Source: Streptomyces venezuelae (GTDB lineage Bacteria; Actinomycetota; Actinomycetes; Streptomycetales; Streptomycetaceae). From it: 64,000 nt of DNA. Every line of letters begins with the position of its first letter. Position 1 is the stretch's first letter. Shown one piece after another: positions 50,875 to 59,089 of the stretch. A program made the position numbers and the translations under genes. The notes below the pieces were generated by a model. The model saw only the letters and a list, made by a program, of their open reading frames with translations. It was not told where the DNA came from and did no database searches. The stretch covers positions 4,132,501 through 4,196,500 of the forward strand of contig NZ_CP029189.1 of the NCBI RefSeq assembly GCF_008642275.1, written 5' to 3'.

Positions 50875-52899
50875 ATGGACGTGAAGCGATACTTCCGTGG
50901 GCCGGTCATGTGGATCGTGCTGGCCGTCCTCGCCGTGGTCGTGTTGATGAATGTCGTCGGCTCCGGCGGCGGCTACAAGTCGGTGGACACCAGCGAGGTC
51001 ATCAAGGCGATCAACACTGGCCAGGTGGAGACAGCCAAGCTGACCACCGGCGACAGCCAGATGATCAAGATTGAGCTCAAGCAAGGCGAGAAGCTCGGCA
51101 AGCACGACGGCACCAAGTTCCAGGCCAACTACATCGGGGATCAGGGCGTCCAGCTCGCCCAGAGCCTCCAGACCAAGTACGACGCCGGTCAGATCCCGGA
51201 CGGGTACTCCGTCACTCCGGACAAGACCAGCCCGTTCCTGAGCGTGCTGCTCTCGCTCCTGCCCTTCGTCCTCATCGTCGTTGTCTTCCTGTTCCTGATG
51301 AACCAGATGCAGGGCGGCGGCTCCCGGGTCATGAACTTCGGGAAGTCCAAGGCCAAGCTCATCACCAAGGACACCCCGAAGACCACGTTCGCCGATGTCG
51401 CGGGCTCGGACGAGGCCGTCGAGGAGCTCCACGAGATCAAGGAGTTCCTCCAGGAGCCGGCGAAGTTCCAGGCCGTCGGCGCCAAGATCCCCAAGGGCGT
51501 GCTGCTGTACGGCCCGCCCGGCACCGGCAAGACCCTGCTGGCGCGTGCCGTCGCGGGCGAGGCCGGCGTCCCCTTCTACTCGATCTCCGGATCCGACTTC
51601 GTCGAGATGTTCGTCGGTGTCGGTGCCTCGCGTGTCCGCGACCTGTTCGAGCAGGCCAAGGCCAACGCTCCGGCGATCGTCTTCGTCGACGAGATCGACG
51701 CCGTCGGCCGGCACCGCGGTGCGGGTCTCGGCGGCGGCCACGACGAGCGCGAGCAGACCCTCAACCAGCTGCTGGTCGAGATGGACGGCTTCGACGTCAA
51801 GGGCGGCGTCATCCTGATCGCCGCCACGAACCGTCCGGACATCCTCGACCCGGCGCTGCTGCGCCCGGGCCGCTTCGACCGGCAGATCGCGGTCGACCGT
51901 CCCGACATGCAGGGCCGTCTGGAGATCCTCAAGGTCCACCAGAAGGGCAAGCCGGTCGCCCCGGACGTCGACCTGGGCGCCGTCGCCCGTCGCACGCCCG
52001 GCTTCACCGGTGCCGATCTCTCCAACGTCCTGAACGAGGCCGCGCTGCTCACGGCCCGCTCGGACAAGAAGCTGATCGACAACCACTCGCTGGACGAGGC
52101 GATCGACCGCGTCGTGGCGGGCCCGCAGAAGCGGACCCGCATCATGTCGGACCGGGAAAAGAAGATCACCGCGTACCACGAGGGCGGACACGCCCTGGTC
52201 GCGGCGGCCTCCCCGAACTCCGACCCGGTGCACAAGATCACGATCTTGTCCCGCGGCCGGGCCCTGGGCTACACCATGGTCCTGCCCGACGAGGACAAGT
52301 ACTCGACCACGCGCAACGAGATGCTCGACCAGCTGGCGTACATGCTGGGCGGGCGCGCGGCGGAGGAGCTGGTCTTCCACGACCCGACCACCGGCGCGGC
52401 GAACGACATCGAGAAGGCCACCGCCACGGCGCGGGCCATGGTCACGCAGTACGGCATGACCGAGCGTCTCGGTGCCATCAAGTTCGGCGGCGACAACACC
52501 GAGCCGTTCCTGGGCCGCGAGATGTCGCACCCGCGGGACTACTCGGAAGAGGTCGCGGCGCTGGTCGACGAAGAGGTCAAGAAGCTCATCGAGACCGCGC
52601 ACAACGAGGCCTGGGAGATCCTGGTCGAGAACCGCGACGTCCTCGACAACCTGGTCCTCGCGCTGCTGGAGAAGGAGACGCTGGGCAAGGAGGAGATCGC
52701 CGAGATCTTCTCGACCATCGTCAAGCGTCCGGCCCGCCCCGCGTGGACCGGTTCCTCCCGCCGCACCCCCTCCACCCGTCCGCCGGTGCTCTCTCCCAAG
52801 GAGCTCCAGCTGACGAACTCGGCGAACGGCACGTCGTCCGTCGCGCCGGTCTCCACGGAGAAGGGCATCGAGGTGGCTCCCGAGGACCGCCCCGAGTAA
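50875..52899 (+). CDS. ftsH: ATP-dependent zinc metalloprotease FtsH
   Basis: Membrane AAA+ protease of 674 residues degrading misfolded membrane proteins and regulators. Helix 1 is residues about 10-30 and helix 2 about 119-140, with the periplasmic domain between. The AAA domain has Walker [15 protein letters not shown], Walker [12 protein letters not shown], the pore motif FVEMFVG and second region of homology [21 protein letters not shown]. The protease site is HEGGH from His435. The C-terminus is a Ser/Pro/Thr-rich tail. ATG 50875 ([10 protein letters not shown]) agrees with my memory of S. coelicolor FtsH; no alternative in-frame start exists nearby. A perfect terminator follows. Confidence 0.97.
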   Translation: MDVKRYFRGPVMWIVLAVLAVVVLMNVVGSGGGYKSVDTSEVIKAINTGQVETAKLTTGDSQMIKIELKQGEKLGKHDGTKFQANYIGDQGVQLAQSLQTKYDAGQIPDGYSVTPDKTSPFLSVLLSLLPFVLIVVVFLFLMNQMQGGGSRVMNFGKSKAKLITKDTPKTTFADVAGSDEAVEELHEIKEFLQEPAKFQAVGAKIPKGVLLYGPPGTGKTLLARAVAGEAGVPFYSISGSDFVEMFVGVGASRVRDLFEQAKANAPAIVFVDEIDAVGRHRGAGLGGGHDEREQTLNQLLVEMDGFDVKGGVILIAATNRPDILDPALLRPGRFDRQIAVDRPDMQGRLEILKVHQKGKPVAPDVDLGAVARRTPGFTGADLSNVLNEAALLTARSDKKLIDNHSLDEAIDRVVAGPQKRTRIMSDREKKITAYHEGGHALVAAASPNSDPVHKITILSRGRALGYTMVLPDEDKYSTTRNEMLDQLAYMLGGRAAEELVFHDPTTGAANDIEKATATARAMVTQYGMTERLGAIKFGGDNTEPFLGREMSHPRDYSEEVAALVDEEVKKLIETAHNEAWEILVENRDVLDNLVLALLEKETLGKEEIAEIFSTIVKRPARPAWTGSSRRTPSTRPPVLSPKELQLTNSANGTSSVAPVSTEKGIEVAPEDRPE

Positions 52900-52927
52900 C
52901 CGGCGGCTCGAACCACCCGGAATGGAA

Positions 52928-52963
52928 GCCGCGCCCCCCAGGTTCTAGCCTGGGGGGCGCGGC
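52928..52963 (+). terminator. Terminator after ftsH
   Basis: 52928-52942 pairs perfectly with 52949-52963 (15 bp, loop TTCTAG), followed by ACATTTG. Confidence 0.9.
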
Positions 52964-53004
52964 ACATTTGTACGACCGCGCGTGCGGACAGGAACGAGGA
53001 TGAG

Positions 53005-53613
53005 ATGACCGACCCAGTGACCCTGAGCGGTGACGAGGGCAGGATCGGCGAGTTCGATGAGAAGCGCGCGGAGGCGGCGGTCCGCGAACTGCTGATCGCG
53101 GTCGGCGAGGACCCGGACCGCGAGGGCCTCCTGGAGACCCCGGCGCGCGTGGCGCGGTCGTACCGGGAGATATTCGCGGGCCTGTACCAGAAGCCCGAAG
53201 AGGTCCTGACGACGACGTTCGACCTGGGCCACGACGAGATGGTCCTGGTGAAGGACATCGAGGTCATGAGTTCCTGTGAACACCACCTGGTCCCCTTCCA
53301 CGGGGTGGCGCACGTCGGCTACATCCCGTCCACCGACGGCAAGATCACCGGCCTGTCGAAGCTGGCCCGCCTCGTGGACGTGTTCGCCCGCCGACCGCAG
53401 GTGCAGGAGCGGCTGACCACGCAGATCGCGGACTCCCTGATGGAGATCCTGGACCCGCGCGGGGTCATCGTGGTCATCGAGTGCGAGCACATGTGCATGA
53501 CCATGCGCGGCGTGCGCAAGCCCGGCGCGAAGACCATCACCTCGGCGGTCCGCGGCCAGCTCCGCGATCCCGCCACCCGTAACGAGGCCATGAGCCTGAT
53601 CATGGCCCGCTGA
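53005..53613 (+). CDS. folE: GTP cyclohydrolase I
   Basis: Enzyme of 202 residues converting GTP to dihydroneopterin triphosphate, the first step of folate synthesis. Zinc and catalytic residues are in [21 protein letters not shown] and [35 protein letters not shown] and [27 protein letters not shown] are family signatures. ATG 53005 follows GAGGATGAG. The hypothetical gene 4 bp downstream is cotranscribed. The remaining folate genes are on the opposite strand (57005-54570), converging on this unit. Confidence 0.96.
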   Translation: MTDPVTLSGDEGRIGEFDEKRAEAAVRELLIAVGEDPDREGLLETPARVARSYREIFAGLYQKPEEVLTTTFDLGHDEMVLVKDIEVMSSCEHHLVPFHGVAHVGYIPSTDGKITGLSKLARLVDVFARRPQVQERLTTQIADSLMEILDPRGVIVVIECEHMCMTMRGVRKPGAKTITSAVRGQLRDPATRNEAMSLIMAR

Positions 53614-53617
53614 GCCG

Positions 53618-53995
53618 GTGCTCCGGCCGGCCGGCTGGGAGCCGCTGAGCGAGGACGTACGGCGGACCCTTGAGCTGTTGCTGGCCGGGGACTCGGACGA
53701 CGAGAGGCGTTTCCGGGCCCAGATCCCGTACACGGTGATGCGCGCGAGCGACTGCGCGTGTCCGTGCGTGTACCTGGACGTGGACACGGACGCCGTGGCG
53801 GCGGTCCCGACGGAGAAGCGGACGGCCGTGGTGGCCGGGGCCTCCCTCTGCGACGCCGACGGGGGGTACGACGGCTCGGTGTCGCTCTTCGCGGTCGACG
53901 GTGCCCTCGCGGACCTGCAGTTCTGCGACTGGGAGGACGAGGGGCCGGGCGGCCGCAGGCTCTGGGAGTGGCTGGGGTACGTGTACCCCGGTTAA
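53618..53995 (+). CDS. Hypothetical protein cotranscribed with folE
   Basis: Protein of 125 residues from GTG 53618, four bases after the folE stop, so translation is probably coupled. It is acidic, with a Cys-rich segment SDCACPCVYLDVDTD and an aromatic C-terminus (LQFCDWEDEGPGGRRLWEWLGYVYPG). No membrane segment is present. I do not recognise a family with a known function; the constant place beside folE in Streptomyces (from memory) suggests a minor role linked to the pathway, or simple hitchhiking. Confidence 0.75.
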   Translation: MLRPAGWEPLSEDVRRTLELLLAGDSDDERRFRAQIPYTVMRASDCACPCVYLDVDTDAVAAVPTEKRTAVVAGASLCDADGGYDGSVSLFAVDGALADLQFCDWEDEGPGGRRLWEWLGYVYPG

Positions 53996-54030
53996 GCCCC
54001 CGGGCCCCCGGGCCCCCGGCCGCCGCTCTC

Positions 54031-54516
54031 TCAGGCCTTCGCCGGGGCCTTGGCCGGGTCGTCGTCCTCCGGGAGCTTGAGCACGCGCTCCAGGAACAGG
54101 GCGGCGGCGATGACCGCCAGGCCCGCCAGGACCGAGAAGCCGGCGTACCAGGCCTGGTCGCGGCGGGCGGGGACGTCGAGGGCGTCGGTCAGCAGGTAGA
54201 CGCCCACACCCCCGTACATCCCCGCCACCAGCGCCGCCACCAGGGCACTGGCCTGGCCGAAGACCACCGCGCGGGCCGCCATCAGCGGCTCCACGCCCTT
54301 GGCGCCCGGGCGGCGCTCGCGCTGCGCCTTGAGGCGGGCGCGCATGGACAGGGCCGTGGCCAGCAGCACCGCCGCGATGACGCCCAGGACGATCGGCGCG
54401 GCCAGCGGAACGCCCGGCAGGGTGCCGTACGCGCTCCACAGCCGCGCGCCCGCCCAGGACAGGACCCCGGCGACCACGAAGGTGCCCGCCAGGACCCCCG
54501 GCCTCAGTTGCTTCAC
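54031..54516 (-). CDS. DUF3180 membrane protein of the folate operon
   Basis: Protein of 161 residues with four hydrophobic segments (VLAGTFVVAGVLSWAGARLW, PIVLGVIAAVLLATALSM, AVVFGQASALVAALVAGMYGGVGVYLL, AWYAGFSVLAGLAVIAAALFLERVL). The loop RERRPGAKGVEPLMAARAVVFGQA is the DUF3180 hallmark. The family is almost always encoded beside folK in actinobacteria, but its function is unknown. GTG 54516 (VKQLRPGVL) is preferred, with GGGGAA upstream; GTG 54531 would add five residues. It is the last gene of the folP operon. Confidence 0.85.
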   Translation of the reverse strand: MKQLRPGVLAGTFVVAGVLSWAGARLWSAYGTLPGVPLAAPIVLGVIAAVLLATALSMRARLKAQRERRPGAKGVEPLMAARAVVFGQASALVAALVAGMYGGVGVYLLTDALDVPARRDQAWYAGFSVLAGLAVIAAALFLERVLKLPEDDDPAKAPAKA

Positions 54517-54569
54517 TAGCCCGTTCCCCACTTCTCAGCTTCGGCGAGTAGCCGTGAACAGGCTAACGA

Positions 54570-55178
54570 CTACTCGGGGAGGTGGAGTTCCAGGTCGGTG
54601 CGCGGCGTCACGCCGGCGAGGCCGATTTCGGCCAGCAGCGCCGTGACCGGTCCGCGGCCCGGGATCTGGGCCTCCGGGTCGATGTCGTGCCAGGGGGCCA
54701 GGACGAAGGCACGCTGGTGGGCGCGCGGGTGCGGGAGGGTGAGCACCGGGTCGTCGGAGACCCGGTCGGCGTACGCGACGATGTCCACGTCGATCGTGCG
54801 CGGGCCCCAGCGCTCCTCGCGGACGCGGTCGAACGCCTCCTCGACGGCGTGCGCGCGCTCCAGGAGCGAGGACGGCGGCAGGGTGGTCTTCACGGCGACG
54901 ACCGCGTTGAGGTACGAGGGCTGCGAGCCGGGCTCGACGCCCCACGGCTCGGTCTCGTAGACGGGGGAGACGGCCTTGACCCGCATGCCGGGGGTGTCGC
55001 CGAGGGCGTCGATGGCGCCCTGGAGGGTCTCCAGCCGGTTGCCGAGGTTCGCGCCGAGCGCGATCACGGCCCATTTGGGGTTGGACAGGGTCACGTCCGC
55101 CGCGTCGACCGTCTCGACGACGGAGGCGGGTACCGGCTGGACGGTGGGGTCGCTCGGTGCGTTCAGTCCGTTGTTCAT
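54570..55178 (-). CDS. folK: 6-hydroxymethyl-7,8-dihydropterin pyrophosphokinase (HPPK)
   Basis: Enzyme of 202 residues that pyrophosphorylates hydroxymethyl-dihydropterin. After an N-terminal extension of about 35 residues, the HPPK core shows VIALGANLGNRLETLQGAIDAL, VSPVYETEPWGVEPGSQPSYLNAVV, RWGPRTIDVDIVAYADRV (the RxxRxxDxD-type loop WGPRTIDVD) and LPHPRAHQRAFVLAPW. ATG 55178 overlaps the folB stop by four bases (ATGA), a clear sign of coupling. Confidence 0.96.
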   Translation of the reverse strand: MNNGLNAPSDPTVQPVPASVVETVDAADVTLSNPKWAVIALGANLGNRLETLQGAIDALGDTPGMRVKAVSPVYETEPWGVEPGSQPSYLNAVVAVKTTLPPSSLLERAHAVEEAFDRVREERWGPRTIDVDIVAYADRVSDDPVLTLPHPRAHQRAFVLAPWHDIDPEAQIPGRGPVTALLAEIGLAGVTPRTDLELHLPE

Positions 55179-55534
55179 GCGCGGCTCCGGGTGATCGTGA
55201 TGGTCACGTCGTCGAAGGGGACGGTGATGGGCGCGTCCGGCTTGTGGACGACGACCTCCACCTGCGCCACCGCTTCGTGCTTGAGGCACTGCTGGGCGAT
55301 TCGCTCGGCCAGGGTTTCGATCAGGTCGACGGGCTCGCCTTGGACGACATCGACGACCTCTTCGGCTACTACCCCGTAATGCACGGTCTTCGCCAGGTCG
55401 TCTCCGGCCGCCGCGGGACGGGTGTCGAGGTGCAGCACGAGGTCGACGATGAAGGTCTGGCCCTCCTCGCGTTCCCGGGGGAAGACGCCGTGGTGCCCGC
55501 GAGCCTTGAGGCCGCGCAGCGCGACACGATCCAC
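55175..55534 (-). CDS. folB: Dihydroneopterin aldolase
   Basis: Enzyme of 119 residues that makes hydroxymethyl-dihydropterin from dihydroneopterin. The sequence DRVALRGLKARGHHGVFPREREEGQTFIVDLVL and the catalytic-lysine region VVVHKPDAPITVPFDDVTITI are typical of FolB. GTG 55534 is chosen because AGGAG lies eight bases before it; GTG 55543, three codons earlier, would overlap that site. It is coupled to folK by an ATGA overlap. Confidence 0.95.
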   Translation of the reverse strand: MDRVALRGLKARGHHGVFPREREEGQTFIVDLVLHLDTRPAAAGDDLAKTVHYGVVAEEVVDVVQGEPVDLIETLAERIAQQCLKHEAVAQVEVVVHKPDAPITVPFDDVTITITRSRA

Positions 55535-55663
55535 GCGAATCACTCCTGCTTTCGTAGGTGCTTCCGGTCCCGGGGCTCCCCGGGGCCATGGCTGCGCCGA
55601 GTGCGGTCGGCGTCGTCCGTCTTCGAATTTACCTGCGAAATAGTCCGGGTCCCGCCGGAGGGG

Positions 55664-56107
55664 TCAGGAGGCGTCCTCCTCCTCGTCGTCGTCGGACTCC
55701 GTGAGGACGGGAGAACCGTGGTGGGACCAGAGCCGCCAGCCCTCGGATGTGCGTCGGAACACATTCGTGGCGACGACCAGCTGACCGACGAGCGGGCCGA
55801 GCTCGCCGCCGTCCTCGGCGGGTCCGCCGCTGAGGATGTTCTCCGTACAGGTGACGAGGGCGGTATCGCCTATGACGGCGACTTTCGTGTCGGTGAGGAA
55901 GAACTGGATGTAGTCGGTGTGCGACATGATCAGCGCGTACGAGCGCAGAACCTCGCCGCGGCCCGAGAGCACCGGCCAGCCGGGGTGGACGCAGGAGATC
56001 TCGTCCTCCAGCCAGAGCGCCGACAGTGAGTCGAAGTCCCCCCGCTCCATTGCCTCGTAGAAGGCCGTGTTGACCTCTTCGACCGCCTCGATGTCGGTTC
56101 TGCTCAC
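55664..56107 (-). CDS. NTF2-like (SnoaL/DUF4440) protein of the folate operon
   Basis: Cone-shaped NTF2-fold protein of 147 residues. The N-terminal helix IEAVEEVNTAFYEAMERGDFDSLSALWLEDEISCVHPGWPVLSGRGEVLRSYALIM and the strand region VTNVFRRTSEGWRLWSHHGSPV are typical of the SnoaL-like/DUF4440 superfamily, which includes cyclases, isomerases and proteins of unknown role. The C-terminus is strongly acidic (ESDDDEEEDAS). GTG 56107 follows AGGAG. It lies 25 bp after folP and before folB, so it is cotranscribed with folate genes, but no folate step requires such an enzyme. Confidence 0.85.
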   Translation of the reverse strand: MSRTDIEAVEEVNTAFYEAMERGDFDSLSALWLEDEISCVHPGWPVLSGRGEVLRSYALIMSHTDYIQFFLTDTKVAVIGDTALVTCTENILSGGPAEDGGELGPLVGQLVVATNVFRRTSEGWRLWSHHGSPVLTESDDDEEEDAS

Positions 56108-56132
56108 GGTGCTCCTTGTCGGTGGGGACGGG

Positions 56133-57005
56133 TCAGAGTGCGCCTTCCACGGCACGAGCCACTCGAACCGCGTCCGCGGTGGCCCGTACCTCGTGCACCC
56201 GTACGGCCCAGGCGCCCTGGTGGGCGGCGATCGCGGAGACGGCGGCCGTGGCCGCGTCCCGTTCGCGGGCGGGCGGCGGGGTGGTGTCGGCCCCGCCGGC
56301 CAGGACCCGGCCGAGGAAACGCTTCCTCGACGCGGCGACCAGCAGCGGGAAGCCCAGAGCGCGCAGTTCGGGCAGGTGGGCGACGAGGGCCAGATCGTGC
56401 TCGGCGTTCTTCGCGAAGCCGAGTCCGGGGTCGACGACGATCCGCTCGGGGGCGATCCCGCCGGCCACCACCGCGTCGATCCGGGTCCGCAGCTCGGCGG
56501 TGACCTCGGCGAGCACGTCGTCGTAGACGGCCAGGCTGTTCATGCCGGCGCTGAAGCCGCGCCAGTGCATCACCACGAAGGGCACCTCGGCGGCGGCGAC
56601 GGCCGGGATCATCCCGGGGTCGGCCAGTCCGCCGCTGACGTCGTTGACCAGGGCCGCGCCGGCCTCGACGGCCCGGGCGGCGACGGTCGCGCGCATGGTG
56701 TCCACGGAGACGGCGACGCCTTCGGAGGCGAGGCCGCGGACCACGGGGACGACCCGGCGCAGCTCCTCCTCCTCGTCGACCCGGGAGGCGCCGGGGCGGG
56801 TGGACTCGCCGCCGACGTCGACGAGGTCGGCGCCGTGCTCGACGAGGTCGAGGCCGCGCTTGACCGCGGCGGTGGTGTCGAACCAGCGGCCGCCGTCGGA
56901 GAAGGAGTCGGGGGTGACGTTGACGACGCCCATGACCGCGCAGCGGTCCCAGTCAGGCAGACCTGCGACCCGGCCCCTGCCGGTGGCTCCGCGCTTCGTG
57001 TTCAT
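56133..57005 (-). CDS. folP: Dihydropteroate synthase
   Basis: Enzyme of 290 residues joining p-aminobenzoate to the pterin; the target of sulphonamides. Motifs are VMGVVNVTPDSFSDGGRWFDT, LVDVGGESTRPGASRV, VNDVSGG, VDPGLGFAKN and ASRKRFLGRVL. Start ATG 57005; no good ribosome binding site is present, but TACCCT lies seven bases upstream, which fits a leaderless message. The terminator of the preceding membrane protein gene lies just above, so folP has its own promoter and heads the operon folP-(NTF2-like)-folB-folK-DUF3180. Confidence 0.95.
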   Translation of the reverse strand: MNTKRGATGRGRVAGLPDWDRCAVMGVVNVTPDSFSDGGRWFDTTAAVKRGLDLVEHGADLVDVGGESTRPGASRVDEEEELRRVVPVVRGLASEGVAVSVDTMRATVAARAVEAGAALVNDVSGGLADPGMIPAVAAAEVPFVVMHWRGFSAGMNSLAVYDDVLAEVTAELRTRIDAVVAGGIAPERIVVDPGLGFAKNAEHDLALVAHLPELRALGFPLLVAASRKRFLGRVLAGGADTTPPPARERDAATAAVSAIAAHQGAWAVRVHEVRATADAVRVARAVEGAL

Positions 57006-57012
57006 AGGTCCA

Positions 57013-57018
57013 AGGGTA
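57013..57018 (-). promoter_or_regulatory. -10 box of a probably leaderless folP operon transcript
   Basis: On the minus strand TACCCT is seven bases before ATG 57005, downstream of the hairpin at 57038-57070. Confidence 0.5.
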
Positions 57019-57037
57019 GGGCTGACCTGGATACGAC

Positions 57038-57070
57038 AGGGCCCCGGCGGCTCGCGACCGCCGGGGCCCT
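57038..57070 (-). terminator. Terminator of the DUF2156 membrane protein gene
   Basis: 57038-57050 pairs perfectly with 57058-57070 (13 bp, loop of seven), 20 bp after the stop at 57090 on the minus strand. Confidence 0.85.
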
Positions 57071-57089
57071 GGACGGGCACGTGCGAGGG

Positions 57090-58937
57090 CTACGCCGCCT
57101 GGACCTCGCGCTCCGCCTGCTTGGGCACGGCCGTCATGTGGGTGTGCGTGCAGGTGCGCACCGGCTTGGGACGGCGGCGGCTGGCGAAGAGCCGGGGCAG
57201 GGCCACCGTGACGAAGCCCTCGGCCTGCATCACGGCGAAGCCGATGCGGGGCAGGTCGCGGCTGTTGCGGTAGACCATGAAGCGCGGCTCCCAGCGGGGG
57301 CGGAACTTCTCGTTGAACTTGTAGAGCGACTCGATCTGGAACCAGCGGGAGAGGAAGACCAGCAGGCCGCGCCACATCCGCAGGACCGGGCCGGCGCCGA
57401 TCTTCTCGCCGCGGGCGAGGGCCGCGCGGAACATCGCGAAGTTCAGCGAGACCTTCTCGATCTTCAGCTCGGGAGCGGCCTGCAGGGAGGCGACGATCAG
57501 CAGCTCGTTCATGCCGGGGTCGGCGGCGCGGTCGCGGCGCATCAGCTCCAGCGACATGCCGTCCTTGCCCCACGGCACGAAGTGCAGGACGGCCTTCAGG
57601 TCGCCGAACGGGCTGGTGTCGCCCTCCTCGACGCGGTGCGCGGTGGCGATGAAGCAGTCGCCGTCGCCCTCCTCGCCGACCCGGCCCAGAGCCATCGAGA
57701 AGCCGCGCTCGGTGTCGGTGCCGCGCCAGGCCTCGGCCGCGCCGCGGACCCGCTCCAGCTCCTCGTCGGTCAGCTCGCTGACGCGGCGGACCTGGGTGGT
57801 GTAGCCGTTGCGCTCGATGCGCTTCACCATCTGGCGGACATTGCGCATGGGACGGCCCGCGAGGGAGAAGTCTTTGACATCGACAATCGCCTCGTCACCC
57901 AGCTCCAGGGCGTCCAGACCGGTCTCGCGGGTCCAGACCTCGCCACCGGTCTCGCTGCAGCCCACGACGGCCGGGGTCCACGAGTGGGCCTTGGCCTCCT
58001 CCATGAACCGCTCGATCGCGCCCGGCCAGGCCTCGACGTCGCCGATGGGGTCGCCGGAGGCGAGCATCACGCCGGACACGACGCGGTAGGTGACGGCGGC
58101 CTTGCCGCTGGGGGAGAAGACGACGGCCTTGTCGCGGCGGAGCGCGAAGTGGCCGAGCGAGTCGCGGCCGCCGTGCTTGGCGAGCAGCTCGCGCAGCTTG
58201 TCCTCGTCGTCGGAGGTGAGCCGGGCGGCCGGGTGCTCGGGGCGGAAGGCCAGGTACATGGTGGTGAGCGCGGTCAGCATGCCGAGCGCACCGAGCGAGT
58301 AGCCGACGGTCCAGGAGACCGTGCCCGCGTAGTCGACGGGGCCCTCGAAGCCGAAGAGGCCGTAGACGACGTGCGTGATCTGCTCGTAGAGGCCCGGGTT
58401 GCCGACCACGCGGTTCGGGTGGACGTTCACGATGAGCAGGCCGAGCCCGATGGAGCCGGCGCTCATCAGTACGAAGTTGGCGAGCGCCTTCCAGCGGCTG
58501 CGCGGGTCGGGCAGCGCCTTGAATTCACTCTGGTGGCGCAGCATCAGCGCGAAGAGCACCGCCGCGATGATCACGCCGGGGATCGAGTGCCGGTAGAGGA
58601 ACTGCGCCACGGCGCCGGCGGGCAGCAGTACGACCGCCGCCCGCCAGGCCCGGCGCTTGCGCCGCTTGAGGCCGTGCGCGAGCAGCAGGAGCAGTACGCC
58701 CGCGCTGATGGCGAGGGCCGCTGCGAAGGGGCCGAACACCGGCAGCACCTCGGCGACCGCGTGGATCCGGCTGTGCCGGAAGCGCGGGAACACCCCTGCC
58801 GCGATGTCCAGAAGGCCGACGATCATGACGGCCGTACCTACCAGGCCGGGCACCGACTCCGGCTGTGGGCCTCGGAGGATTCGGCGGACCCTGCTCGGAA
58901 CCTGTCCCGACTTATCGCCATCTATCCTGCTAGACAT
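57090..58937 (-). CDS. Phosphatidylglycerol lysyltransferase-like membrane protein (DUF2156)
   Basis: Protein of 615 residues. The N-terminal 240 residues hold about six membrane helices, and the C-terminal 350 residues are a cytoplasmic DUF2156/MprF-like GNAT-related domain with SGKAAVTYRVVSGVMLASGDPIGD, WTPAVVGCSETGGEVW and MRNVRQMVKRIERNGY. MprF enzymes transfer lysine or another amino acid from tRNA to phosphatidylglycerol, reducing the negative surface charge and conferring cationic-peptide resistance. No lysyl-tRNA synthetase domain is fused here, unlike mycobacterial LysX. ATG 58937 has CGGGAAGCG before it. The gene diverges from the hydrolase at 59090. Confidence 0.88.
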   Translation of the reverse strand: MSSRIDGDKSGQVPSRVRRILRGPQPESVPGLVGTAVMIVGLLDIAAGVFPRFRHSRIHAVAEVLPVFGPFAAALAISAGVLLLLLAHGLKRRKRRAWRAAVVLLPAGAVAQFLYRHSIPGVIIAAVLFALMLRHQSEFKALPDPRSRWKALANFVLMSAGSIGLGLLIVNVHPNRVVGNPGLYEQITHVVYGLFGFEGPVDYAGTVSWTVGYSLGALGMLTALTTMYLAFRPEHPAARLTSDDEDKLRELLAKHGGRDSLGHFALRRDKAVVFSPSGKAAVTYRVVSGVMLASGDPIGDVEAWPGAIERFMEEAKAHSWTPAVVGCSETGGEVWTRETGLDALELGDEAIVDVKDFSLAGRPMRNVRQMVKRIERNGYTTQVRRVSELTDEELERVRGAAEAWRGTDTERGFSMALGRVGEEGDGDCFIATAHRVEEGDTSPFGDLKAVLHFVPWGKDGMSLELMRRDRAADPGMNELLIVASLQAAPELKIEKVSLNFAMFRAALARGEKIGAGPVLRMWRGLLVFLSRWFQIESLYKFNEKFRPRWEPRFMVYRNSRDLPRIGFAVMQAEGFVTVALPRLFASRRRPKPVRTCTHTHMTAVPKQAEREVQAA

Positions 58938-59089
58938 CGCTTCCCGTTGCTCCGCGAGAGATCATGTGGCCGAAGGCCGCGACAGCCTCCGGTGTGTGGT
59001 GCGTCCCTTAGGACGACATCGACGAGGAGCGGGTTCACTCTTTCGTCGGAAAAAAACAGTCCTGCCACCAGAAAGTCGACTGACTGCTC

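Noticed and set aside
50871..51074. A 67-codon frame starting at ATG 50871, overlapping ftsH
   Set aside because: It is the out-of-frame shadow of the conserved ftsH N-terminus. The ATG is noted only as a possible competitor for initiation.
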